A stretch of DNA of 6,997 nt from Bacillota bacterium (GTDB lineage Bacteria > Bacillota > Clostridia > Saccharofermentanales > Fastidiosipilaceae): NCBI GenBank assembly GCA_023442635.1, contig JAEZYR010000075.1, forward strand, positions 1 through 6,997, read 5' to 3'. The notes below the pieces were generated by a model. The model was not told the origin of the DNA. It saw nothing but the letters and a program-made list of their open reading frames with translations, and made no database searches. Made by a program: the position numbers and the translations under genes. Positions within the stretch are counted from its first letter, which is position 1. The number at the start of each line of letters is the position of its first letter. This document shows, in pieces, positions 1-5,718 of the stretch.

Positions 1-39
1 GCTTTCTTGAGTGATGTGGTCGCTGACCTCGAACGCTAA
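1..39 (+). CDS. 3' end of an unidentified plus-strand gene (partial)
   Basis: Frame 1 is open from the window edge and ends with TAA at 37-39, giving AFLSDVVADLER. The other two plus frames hit stops within the first 15 bases. Thirteen codons are too few to identify a product. The main support is the strong plus-strand terminator about 35 bases further on (74-120), which needs a plus-strand gene to its left. The gene would converge on the response regulator gene. Confidence 0.4.
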   Translation, partial: AFLSDVVADLER

Positions 40-73
40 TATCCCTGACCGCACACAGGCGGCCTAAGGTATA

Positions 74-120
74 CATCCCCAGCCACTCCCTAAAAGGGGT
101 GACTGGGGATGCTCCTTTTT
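74..120 (+). terminator. Rho-independent terminator, plus strand
   Basis: The arms 74-90 and 96-111 form a stem of about 16 bp with one bulged T (87) and one C/A mismatch (83 with 102), closed by a five-base TAAAA loop. The run CTCCTTTTT follows immediately. On the opposite strand the stem is not followed by a T run, so the polarity is plus. It therefore best serves the gene ending at 39, although the stem could also slow transcription arriving from the convergent response regulator gene. Confidence 0.8.
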
Positions 121-140
121 GGGCTTAGCCCGCTGCTGCT

Positions 141-836
141 TCAAGCATCCTGAAATAGATGCTCTAAGCCGAGCTCGTGAATGAGGTCGACAATTTCTCT
201 TGTTCTCGAGCAATCGAACTTGCGCAAGAGGCTTTTGACCTGGCTCTTGATGGTGGACTGCTCGACATAGCGGATGGCGGCAATTTCTTTGAGCTTTTTG
301 CCCTCGAGAAGAAGGGCGAGCAGATTGCGCTCCGCAGGCGTCAAAAGCGAAACGTTGTGGATGAAGAAAAGCAGACTCTGCTCGCTCTTTTTGAGGCGGG
401 TATAGGCTCGCCGCATGCTCTGCTGGACTTGGGGCTGCATTTGGGTTTCGCCAGCATAGGCCTGCCGAATATGGCGCAGGAGATCCTCGTCTGAGCAGCC
501 TTTGACAATGTAGTCTGAGGCTCCGCTGTCGAGCCCATCCATGATGAACTCATCACCTGCATGGGCGCTCAGAAAAACGATCTTCATATCGGGATAAAGG
601 CCGTGTACTTCGCGGGCAAGCCTCGGCCCGGCGTCGATGGTCTCCATCTCGACATCAAGCAAGAGGACATCACAGCTTTTTTCTTTGAGTAATTGGCGAC
701 AGGCTGCTGCGGACCCGACAGCCCCAACCAAGGCCAGATCTTCAGCGGCTTGGATGATATCGCAATAGTCTTCTCTCAGAATGGCCATATCTTCGGCTAC
801 GATGACTCGGATGCGATCGATGGGTAGAGACGACAT
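141..836 (-). CDS. Two-component response regulator, NarL/FixJ (LuxR-type HTH) family
   Basis: Cytoplasmic DNA-binding regulator of 231 aa, probably phosphorylated by the kinase encoded just upstream. The receiver domain covers about residues 8-125. It has the acidic pair E15-D16, phosphoacceptor D61 (in LLLDVEME), the switch serine S90 (FLSAH) and the conserved lysine K112 (YIVKG). A charged linker of about 40 residues leads to a LuxR-type helix-turn-helix at about 165-225 (LTPAERNLLALLLEGK, then VEQSTIKSQVKSLLRKF as recognition helix). I chose ATG 836 because AAAGGAG (854-848) lies 11 bases before it and the receiver domain begins directly after. An in-frame ATG at 872 would add 12 residues and overlap the kinase gene, but has no Shine-Dalgarno sequence. 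The kinase stop codon (855-853) sits inside the ribosome binding site, so translational coupling is likely. The target genes cannot be read from the sequence. Confidence 0.95.
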   Translation of the reverse strand: MSSLPIDRIRVIVAEDMAILREDYCDIIQAAEDLALVGAVGSAAACRQLLKEKSCDVLLLDVEMETIDAGPRLAREVHGLYPDMKIVFLSAHAGDEFIMDGLDSGASDYIVKGCSDEDLLRHIRQAYAGETQMQPQVQQSMRRAYTRLKKSEQSLLFFIHNVSLLTPAERNLLALLLEGKKLKEIAAIRYVEQSTIKSQVKSLLRKFDCSRTREIVDLIHELGLEHLFQDA

Positions 837-847
837 AGGGTGCTTGA

Positions 848-854
848 CTCCTTT
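848..854 (-). promoter_or_regulatory. Ribosome binding site of the response regulator, overlapping the kinase stop codon
   Basis: AAAGGAG on the minus strand shares bases with the TAA stop of the histidine kinase and lies 11 bases before ATG 836. It decides the start in favour of 836 over 872 and suggests that ribosomes finishing the kinase re-initiate on the regulator. Confidence 0.7.
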
Positions 855-2361
855 AGCCTTTGTTTTGGGCATCTAAGCGGGGCAGGAGAATATAGAATCG
901 GCTGCCCTTTCCCTCTTCACTTTCAAAGCGAATGCGGCCGAGGTGAGCGTGTACAATGCGGCGGACAGAATAAAGACCTAAGCCCCAGTTGGCGTTGCTG
1001 TTCTTGCTGGTGGTGAAGGGCTCATATAGGTGCTTTTCGACTTCGGGACGGATGCCACCGCCCTGATCCTGGACTTCAAAGACCGTCCACAAGCGCTCGG
1101 GACGAACTTCAAGCACCACAGGGGAAGCTTTTCCGTGAAAGTCCAAGCCAGCTTCATAACCGTTGCAGAGAAGGTTGCCGAGGGCTTCAGGGAAGCTGTG
1201 ACGATCCACTAGACAGGGTCGATCACAGTGGACCTTGAGCTCACAAATGGCGTCGGGATGCTTTTCGAGCAGCTGTTTTTTGGCCGCTTCGACAATCCAA
1301 TCCATAGAGAGTGGCTCGAGCCGCAGGCGCTGACTTTGCATACTGCGGTAGAGGGTATCCATATGTTGGATCATGCCTTGATTGCTATGCGTGAGCTCCT
1401 CTGATAATTGGCGGAGGCGAGAGAGGTCAGGGCTTTCTTTTTCGAGCTCCTGCTTAAGCCGTTTGAGCAAGACTGCTGACGAAAGCAGGCGGTTTTTGGT
1501 GCCGTGAATGAAAATGCTTACACCTGAATCTGCGAGATTGTATTTTTGGTGCAAGATCAGGTCTCGGCGGCTCTCCAAATAGTCGACACGGGTATAACGC
1601 AACATGCTCCAGGCGGAGGCGAGAGCGCCAAAGAGAGCCAACGTGATGAGAAGAATCCAGTTGGGGCGAGAGAGGCCAGGCCCGATGTAGGAAGTGATGC
1701 CTTCTTGGATATATTCGCTGATGAAGAAGTTGTAGATCTGCGAGGGATCTTTGCTGGCGAAGGGCAGGTACAGCAGAATCGAACTGCCCAGTGAAAGCAG
1801 GATGTAGCGAAAATTTCGGCGGAAAAAGCGGAGGGTTATCGAGCGATATTCGAGCACAAGGAGCAAGAAGGCCAGGAAGAGATAGGCCAGCAGCAAAAAA
1901 TAAATGGGCTCTAGCAGCTTGATCAAGAGGGTGAAGTGCTGCTTCATGAAGGGGCGGAAAAGGCGCGGATGGTAGAAGATGGCGAGCGCCAAAATGGGGG
2001 TGGCGCTCGCTAGGTCAATGAGGTGGCGATAGCGCAGCAGTTTGGGATGCATGGCACTGCGCAAGCCGAGGTGCAAGGCAATATAGGGCACCAAAAGGCG
2101 GCTGATGGCGACCCAATAGCCTAGGCGATCCAGGACGATGGGGAGGCTGCGCAGCTTGCGCTGCCAGGAGCGAAAAAAGAAGAGCAAGAGGGTGTTTTCG
2201 TCAGCCGTGCCACCTAGGGCGGCGATGTAAAGGACAACGCCAGAAATCATGCAGGTGTTGGCCAGGTTGAGCGCCACAAAGTGCATCGAAAGCCTATCTC
2301 GGCGCAAGATAGCGACAATGGCGGAGGTGGTGATGCAAATGGCGAGTAAAAGCAGCAGCAT
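853..2361 (-). CDS. Membrane sensor histidine kinase with seven predicted N-terminal helices
   Basis: A 502-aa sensor kinase, partner of the response regulator that follows it. About seven hydrophobic segments fill the N-terminal half (roughly 1-19, 26-48, 82-100, 114-130, 146-171, 186-202, 234-254), with only short loops and no evident extracellular sensor domain. The signal is probably sensed in or near the membrane. The dimerisation region carries H286 in IFIHGTKNRLLSS, an unusual H-box of form HxxKN. The ATPase domain has an N box (N396 and N400 in EALGNLLCNGYEA), a G1 box (D432 in QDQGGG), an F box (F449 in EPFTTSK) and a G2 box (GLGLYSVRRIV, 460-470), so it looks catalytically intact. 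ATG 2361 has no good Shine-Dalgarno sequence, and the frame is closed at 2416-2418 upstream with no alternative start between. A consensus -10 box lies about 90 bases upstream. The sensed stimulus is unknown. Confidence 0.92.
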   Translation of the reverse strand: MLLLLLAICITTSAIVAILRRDRLSMHFVALNLANTCMISGVVLYIAALGGTADENTLLLFFFRSWQRKLRSLPIVLDRLGYWVAISRLLVPYIALHLGLRSAMHPKLLRYRHLIDLASATPILALAIFYHPRLFRPFMKQHFTLLIKLLEPIYFLLLAYLFLAFLLLVLEYRSITLRFFRRNFRYILLSLGSSILLYLPFASKDPSQIYNFFISEYIQEGITSYIGPGLSRPNWILLITLALFGALASAWSMLRYTRVDYLESRRDLILHQKYNLADSGVSIFIHGTKNRLLSSAVLLKRLKQELEKESPDLSRLRQLSEELTHSNQGMIQHMDTLYRSMQSQRLRLEPLSMDWIVEAAKKQLLEKHPDAICELKVHCDRPCLVDRHSFPEALGNLLCNGYEAGLDFHGKASPVVLEVRPERLWTVFEVQDQGGGIRPEVEKHLYEPFTTSKNSNANWGLGLYSVRRIVHAHLGRIRFESEEGKGSRFYILLPRLDAQNKG

Positions 2362-2450
2362 AGGTTGTGATGAGCTTTGGGCACTGGGTAGGGTTGAGAT
2401 AGATGGGGTAGCAGATTAAAGCCCAGTCGATAGCCCAAAATTCTAAAGAC

Positions 2451-2456
2451 ATTATA
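2451..2456 (-). promoter_or_regulatory. Candidate sigma-A-type -10 box for the kinase/regulator operon
   Basis: The minus strand reads TATAAT, a perfect -10 hexamer, within AT-rich sequence. It lies just after the terminator of the transporter operon and about 90 bases before the kinase start. No good TTGACA-like -35 box is present at 16-18 bases, so this would be a weak or activator-dependent promoter. The placement between terminator and gene is the main support. Confidence 0.5.
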
Positions 2457-2490
2457 AACCCTAAACCTATACGCTAGGCTGAGGTAGCGC

Positions 2491-2516
2491 AAAACAGCCG
2501 CCCCTAGGAGCGGCTG
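2491..2516 (-). terminator. Rho-independent terminator of the ABC transporter operon, minus strand
   Basis: Read on the minus strand, CAGCCGCTCC and GGGGCGGCTG (2516-2495) form a GC-rich stem of about 9 bp with one U-G wobble and a tiny CUAG-type loop. It is followed by TTTT (2494-2491). It lies about 85 bases after the binding-protein stop and directly before the candidate promoter at 2456, which marks a boundary between transcription units. Confidence 0.7.
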
Positions 2517-2599
2517 CCATGCTTGAGTTGGGAAGGAAAAGAGCTGCTTAGATAGGCGCTTTTGAGCCTGTGTGGGTCACGAACCCAGCTGCTTAAGGC

Positions 2600-3727
2600 T
2601 TAATAGACCGTCTGATACAGCTTAAAGGCTTCGGCCATGATGTCGAAGAGGACATACTTCTCAACCGGCACCTTTTCTTTGATGCGCTGAGCATCGATGA
2701 AGACCTGTTGCTGCGTCTCGTAAACCTTCTTGAGCTTGTCGGTATCGCCGGCGATCTGCGTGATGGTCTTCCAGTCGCCTTCGCCGACAGAGCCGAGCAT
2801 GACATCTTCGGGCACGTCTACTTTGGCTGACAGGAGGCGGGCAACAGCTTCGGTGTCGTTGCTGCGATCTTCATGTGCCTTGTTGATGGCAGCAGCAAAG
2901 CGAACTAGGAGGTCCTTGTGCTCTTTGGCAAACTGGTTGGTCGTGATAAAGCTGCCAGGGAAGGTGGCTTTGTCAGCGAAATCGGCATTGCCGCCAAGAC
3001 AAACGTAGTTGTCTTTGAGGCCGTTCTTGAGGGTGACGGTGTTGGGACTCCAAGCGGCGCAAGCATCAATTGAGCCACCGAGCATAGCCGTTGTCATACC
3101 TTCGTTGGTCATCTCCACGATTTCAACATCGCTGAGACTGAGGCCTGCTTTGGCCAAGACTTGGTGCAGGATGATTTCCGAAGAAGTACCAGAAGCGACG
3201 GCGATCTTTTTGCCTTTGAGATCTTCTGGCTTTTGGACGCCTTTAGAGCGATTGCCAACGACTTCGTCTGCGAGGGAGTTGGTCTGGTCGTTTTGGAAAA
3301 TCACGGCCTGACCTTCGATGCATAGGGCGTGGGCGCCGTGGCCAATCTGAGCGATGTCGATATTGCCAGAGCTCAAAGCGGCGATTTCGGCTGGGCCACC
3401 TTGGAATTCCTTGGTTTCAACGGTCAGACCGACTTCTTTGAAATAGCCCTTCTCAATAGCTGTGAAAATGGAGCCAGCAGAGCCGATGTTGGGCATGTAA
3501 GCTACGCGCACTGTCGCAGGCTCAAAGGTTGGCTTGGTAGCTGCGTCCTTCTTCTCGCTGGCTTTGTTGCTTTCAGATGGTGTAGCGGAAGCTGAAGCGC
3601 TCGCAGGGCTTGTGGATGGAGCCTTGTCAGAGGTCTTGGTTTGGTTTTTGCCTCCACCACAGGCAGCGAGGCCAATGGCGAGCGTGAGACCCAAACCTAC
3701 GCTGAGTGCTTGATGTAAAACTTTCAT
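2600..3727 (-). CDS. ABC transporter solute-binding lipoprotein, SsuA/TauA/NMT1-like (sulfonate-type)
   Basis: A 375-aa extracytoplasmic receptor that hands substrate to the permease. Residues 1-22 are a lipoprotein signal peptide ending in the lipobox LAAC, with C23 as the lipidation site. Residues 24-70 are a low-complexity Ser/Ala/Thr/Pro/Lys linker, longer than usual, that probably tethers the domain to the membrane. The periplasmic-binding-protein-II fold follows: VRVAYMPNIGSAG at about 73-85, AIEKGYF (90-96), GPAEIAALSSGNIDIAQIG (111-129), LKGKKIAVASGTSSE (170-184) and GGSIDACAAWSPNT (217-230). This is the pattern of the aliphatic sulfonate/taurine/nitrate/thiamine-precursor group. The start is firm: AAGGAG (3739-3734) lies 6 bases before ATG 3727. 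It is the last gene of its operon, 100 bases after the ATPase. Sulfonate is favoured by the divergent TauE/SafE gene; nitrate, riboflavin or pyrimidine precursors are not excluded. Confidence 0.92.
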   Translation of the reverse strand: MKVLHQALSVGLGLTLAIGLAACGGGKNQTKTSDKAPSTSPASASASATPSESNKASEKKDAATKPTFEPATVRVAYMPNIGSAGSIFTAIEKGYFKEVGLTVETKEFQGGPAEIAALSSGNIDIAQIGHGAHALCIEGQAVIFQNDQTNSLADEVVGNRSKGVQKPEDLKGKKIAVASGTSSEIILHQVLAKAGLSLSDVEIVEMTNEGMTTAMLGGSIDACAAWSPNTVTLKNGLKDNYVCLGGNADFADKATFPGSFITTNQFAKEHKDLLVRFAAAINKAHEDRSNDTEAVARLLSAKVDVPEDVMLGSVGEGDWKTITQIAGDTDKLKKVYETQQQVFIDAQRIKEKVPVEKYVLFDIMAEAFKLYQTVY

Positions 3728-3790
3728 ACATTTCTCCTTTTCTATCTATTGGCGGGCCACCAGACCCGACAAAGCCAATGAAGGCAGGTT

Positions 3791-3813
3791 TTAGGCTGTT
3801 GCAGCAAGCCTAA
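3791..3813 (-). repeat. Intercistronic stem-loop between the ATPase and binding-protein genes
   Basis: TTAGGCT (3791-3797) and AGCCTAA (3807-3813) are perfect inverted repeats, and an inner TTGC/GCAA adds pairing. In the minus-strand transcript the stem is followed by AAAACC, not by U's, so it is not a typical terminator. A second weaker structure (CGGG/CCCG, about 3754-3770) lies nearer the binding-protein start. Such hairpins often mark mRNA processing or protection sites that raise expression of the binding protein; that role is inferred. Confidence 0.5.
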
Positions 3814-3827
3814 GAGCGGCGTAGTGT

Positions 3828-4628
3828 TTAGCGGCGGACGGACATATATTCTTGATAGACCTGTTTCCAAATTTCGTTTTTGAGTTCCAAAAAGCGTTCG
3901 CTCATTTTGGTTTCGGGTGTTCTGGGATAGGGAATATCAATGGGAACGATAGACTTGACACGGCCAGGGCGAGCGCTCATGACGACGACGCGCTGGGCGA
4001 GGATGACGGCTTCTTCGACGTCGTGGGTAATGAAGAAGCAAGTTTTTTGCTCTTTTTCCCAGGTCTCGAGCAACTCGCTTTGCAATTGGGTGCGTGTTTG
4101 AGCGTCGAGAGCGCCAAAGGGCTCATCCATCAAGAGAACAGAGGGGGTGACGGCATAGGCGCGAGCAATCGCTACACGCTGTTTCATACCGCCTGAGAGT
4201 TCTTTGGGATAGGCTTTGGCAAAGGATTCAAGCTCAACCATTTTGAGGTATTTTTGCGTTGTAGCCTCGATTTCCTCCTTGCTCATGCCCTTAAGCTTGA
4301 GGCCAAAAGCGACGTTTTGTTCGACGGTGAGCCAAGGAAAGAGGGCGTACTGCTGAAAGACGATGCCGCGTTCGGGACCAGGACCTGTGACCACTTTGCC
4401 ATCGACGAGGACTTCGCCTTCGGTGGCGTGCTCGAGTCCGCCGATGATGTTGAGCAGGGTGGACTTACCACAACCCGAAGGCCCGACGACACAGACGAAT
4501 TCATTTTCGGCGATGTTGAGATCGACGCCATTGAGGGCGATGACTTCACCGCGGCGGCCGTTGTAGCGCTTGAGGACGTGGCGGATCTCAACTTTGTTGG
4601 TGGCGGTGTTCGGTTTAGGTGAGGACAT
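3828..4628 (-). CDS. ABC transporter ATP-binding protein, SsuB/TauB/NrtD-like
   Basis: A 266-aa cytoplasmic ATPase that powers the importer. All ABC motifs are present: Walker A GPSGCGKST (49-57), Q-loop Q92 (VFQQYALFPWL), signature LSGGMKQR (144-151), Walker B VLLMDEPFGALD (164-175) and the switch histidine H202 (FFITHDVEEA). The later segment MSARPGRV, followed by a Pro/Arg-rich stretch, is typical of the nitrate/sulfonate/taurine subfamily. The length fits that family (about 250-270 aa). The start is supported by AAGGAG (4640-4635), 6 bases before ATG 4628. It is the middle gene of the permease-ATPase-binding protein operon, with gaps of 132 bases upstream and 99 downstream. The ATPase alone does not define the substrate. 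Confidence 0.95.
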   Translation of the reverse strand: MSSPKPNTATNKVEIRHVLKRYNGRRGEVIALNGVDLNIAENEFVCVVGPSGCGKSTLLNIIGGLEHATEGEVLVDGKVVTGPGPERGIVFQQYALFPWLTVEQNVAFGLKLKGMSKEEIEATTQKYLKMVELESFAKAYPKELSGGMKQRVAIARAYAVTPSVLLMDEPFGALDAQTRTQLQSELLETWEKEQKTCFFITHDVEEAVILAQRVVVMSARPGRVKSIVPIDIPYPRTPETKMSERFLELKNEIWKQVYQEYMSVRR

Positions 4629-4656
4629 ATCAGGCTCCTTTGTGGTTGCGAGTTTC

Positions 4657-4740
4657 AGGTCATATAGGCCGAGCCAGAGGTCAGGCCATACAGGCCAGGC
4701 CAGGGGCCGAATCAGAGGCCAGGCCAGGGGTCGGGCTCAG
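4657..4740 (-). repeat. Degenerate GGCC-rich direct repeats between permease and ATPase genes
   Basis: Two adjacent copies of 24 and 25 bases (4692-4715 and 4716-4740) share their first 15 bases, AGGCCAGGCCAGGGG, and both end in TCAG. Two more degenerate copies begin with AGGTCA at 4657 and 4678. The unit contains self-complementary GGCC, and GAGCC (4671-4675) can pair with GGCTC (4734-4738), so the transcript can fold in several ways. The block sits wholly in the 132-base gap inside the transporter operon. Its function is unknown; it may be an mRNA processing or attenuation element, or simply a slippage product. Confidence 0.6.
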
Positions 4741-4760
4741 AGAAGACTTCAGTCAAAGCC

Positions 4761-5528
4761 TCAGTGCTGCATGGTCTCTTGCCAGCTGGTGAAACGGCGT
4801 TCTAGATAGCGGACGATCTTTTCGAAGGCTATGCCGATGATGCCAAGAGAGATGATGCCGAGCAAAACGGTGTCCATCTCGTAATAGCCAGAAGCCTTTT
4901 GGATCATCTGGCCAAGGCCCTTGTCACCACCGACAATTTCGCTGGCCATCAAGGTGGTGAGCGAAGTGGACAAGCCCAAGCGAGCGGCTACCAAAACGAA
5001 GGGGGTGCAAGCTGGGATGGTGACGCGCCAGAAGATGTCAAATTGGCTGGCACCGAGCACACGTGCGGCTTTGAGCAAGGTGATGTCGACGGAACGAACG
5101 CCCTGGTAAACGGTGATGACCATCACCAAGAAAGCGGCGACAAAGATGACGGTGACTTTGCTGACCGTACCAACGCCCAAACCAGCCACGATTAAGAAGA
5201 CGTAAGCAAGGGGTGGGATGTTACGGATGAATTGGATCCAGGGCTCGATGAGGCGGCGCACAGGCTCATACCAGGCCATCAAGAAAGCGATGGGAATGGA
5301 GACGACAAAGGCGATACCAAAGCCCAAAAGGACGCGACCTAAGCTGGCAAAGACATGCGGGAGATAGGTGTTCTTCTGGAGGCGATCAATGAGTCGTTCA
5401 ACCACAGCTTGCGGCGTTGCGAAGACCAAAGGCCAGCGATAAGCGCAGAAAAGCCAGAGGGCGACGGCGAGTAGGATCGAACAGATGAGCCAAACCCAGG
5501 ATGGTATGCGAGATTTTTTGGGGTGCAT
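4761..5528 (-). CDS. ABC transporter permease, SsuC/TauC/NrtB-like
   Basis: A 255-aa inner-membrane permease forming the channel of the importer. About six hydrophobic helices are visible (roughly 11-29, 63-86, 105-121, 124-142, 176-196, 218-238). The EAA-type coupling loop lies at about 153-172 (KAARVLGASQFDIFWRVTIP), where the ATPase docks. IRNIPPLAYVFLIV and ASEIVGGDKGLGQMI match the conserved permease segments of the sulfonate/nitrate/taurine group. I chose ATG 5528 because GGAGG (5538-5534) lies 5 bases before it. An in-frame GTG at 5540 would add four residues but lacks a ribosome binding site. This is the first gene of the operon and is divergent from the TauE-like gene. The protein ends shortly after the last helix (RRFTSWQETMQH), normal for the family. 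Confidence 0.94.
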   Translation of the reverse strand: MHPKKSRIPSWVWLICSILLAVALWLFCAYRWPLVFATPQAVVERLIDRLQKNTYLPHVFASLGRVLLGFGIAFVVSIPIAFLMAWYEPVRRLIEPWIQFIRNIPPLAYVFLIVAGLGVGTVSKVTVIFVAAFLVMVITVYQGVRSVDITLLKAARVLGASQFDIFWRVTIPACTPFVLVAARLGLSTSLTTLMASEIVGGDKGLGQMIQKASGYYEMDTVLLGIISLGIIGIAFEKIVRYLERRFTSWQETMQH

Positions 5529-5590
5529 GAGAACCTCCACTTCAACGGGTCTTATGGCGCTAGTCTAGTTGGGGGAGGGGCATTTGAAAC

Positions 5591-5609
5591 GGAGGAACTT
5601 TTATCCTCC
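5591..5609. repeat. Inverted repeat GGAGGA-N7-TCCTCC in the divergent region
   Basis: Perfect 6-base arms (5591-5596 and 5604-5609) flank ACTTTTA. On the plus strand TTTA follows, so a weak terminator or attenuator is possible. The stem is short and could equally be a protein-binding site. On the minus strand one arm reads as a Shine-Dalgarno-like AAAGGAGG, but no start codon follows at a usable distance. Confidence 0.45.
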
Positions 5610-5610
5610 T

Positions 5611-5624
5611 TTAGCTATGGCTAA
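5611..5624. promoter_or_regulatory. Candidate operator palindrome TTAGC-N4-GCTAA
   Basis: A perfect 5+4+5 inverted repeat lies midway between the divergent genes, next to the 5591-5609 repeat and about 30 bases upstream of the TAGAAT box. This geometry suits a dimeric helix-turn-helix repressor or activator. No regulator gene other than the two-component response regulator lies in the window. Confidence 0.4.
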
Positions 5625-5652
5625 CTTAGGGCGTCAGAGGCCTTCCTTATCT

Positions 5653-5658
5653 TAGAAT
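5653..5658 (+). promoter_or_regulatory. Possible -10 box of the TauE-like gene
   Basis: TAGAAT matches the -10 consensus at 5 of 6 positions and lies about 60 bases before ATG 5719. No good -35 hexamer is visible at the normal spacing, so this is tentative. Confidence 0.25.
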
Positions 5659-5718
5659 AGAAGAGACAGCAAAGTGCCTACTCCACGTAGGGGGAGGCGA
5701 GAGAAGAGGCAAAGTCCG

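Larger units (their letters stand above)
2362..2599 (-). other. Intergenic region between the binding protein and the histidine kinase
   Basis: This 238-base non-coding stretch holds the operon terminator (2491-2516), the -10 box (2451-2456) and the kinase leader. Between 2520 and 2599 there are two weak hairpins (arms 2573-2577/2583-2587, and AGGC/GCCT around 2554-2568). The 9-base direct repeat AGCTGCTTA occurs at 2542-2550 and 2587-2595. Neither hairpin has a T run. I see no credible small gene. Confidence 0.6.
5529..5718. promoter_or_regulatory. Divergent control region between the ABC operon and the TauE-like gene
   Basis: These 190 bases must carry promoters for both the minus-strand importer operon and the plus-strand exporter. 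They hold two neighbouring inverted repeats: GGAGGA/TCCTCC (5591-5609, seven-base spacer) and the perfect palindrome TTAGC-TATG-GCTAA (5611-5624). I found no convincing paired -35/-10 set for the minus strand. The placement midway between divergent genes suggests binding sites for a shared regulator. Confidence 0.5.

Noticed and set aside
2247..2492. Minus-strand frame of 81 codons overlapping the kinase start
   Set aside because: It overlaps the kinase N-terminus in another frame, crosses the candidate promoter, and its product shows no domain.
3852..4622. Several plus- and minus-strand open frames of 60-120 codons over the ATPase gene
   Set aside because: They are shadows of the ATPase reading frame; the low-complexity products lack family motifs and the ATPase is intact.
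4657..4740. Repeat block considered as a CRISPR array
   Set aside because: Only two close copies are present, directly adjacent with no unique spacers, and no cas gene is nearby.
5617..5655. Short plus-strand frame (12 codons from ATG 5617) as a leader peptide
   Set aside because: No ribosome binding site at a usable distance and no regulatory-codon run.
5529..5718. Riboswitch (for example SAM/S-box) upstream of the transport genes
   Set aside because: I could not find the conserved multi-helix core of a known class; only short simple inverted repeats are visible.
5674..5718. N-terminal extension of the TSUP protein from GTG 5674
   Set aside because: The added residues are charged and unlike family N-termini, and the ATG at 5719 has the better ribosome binding site.
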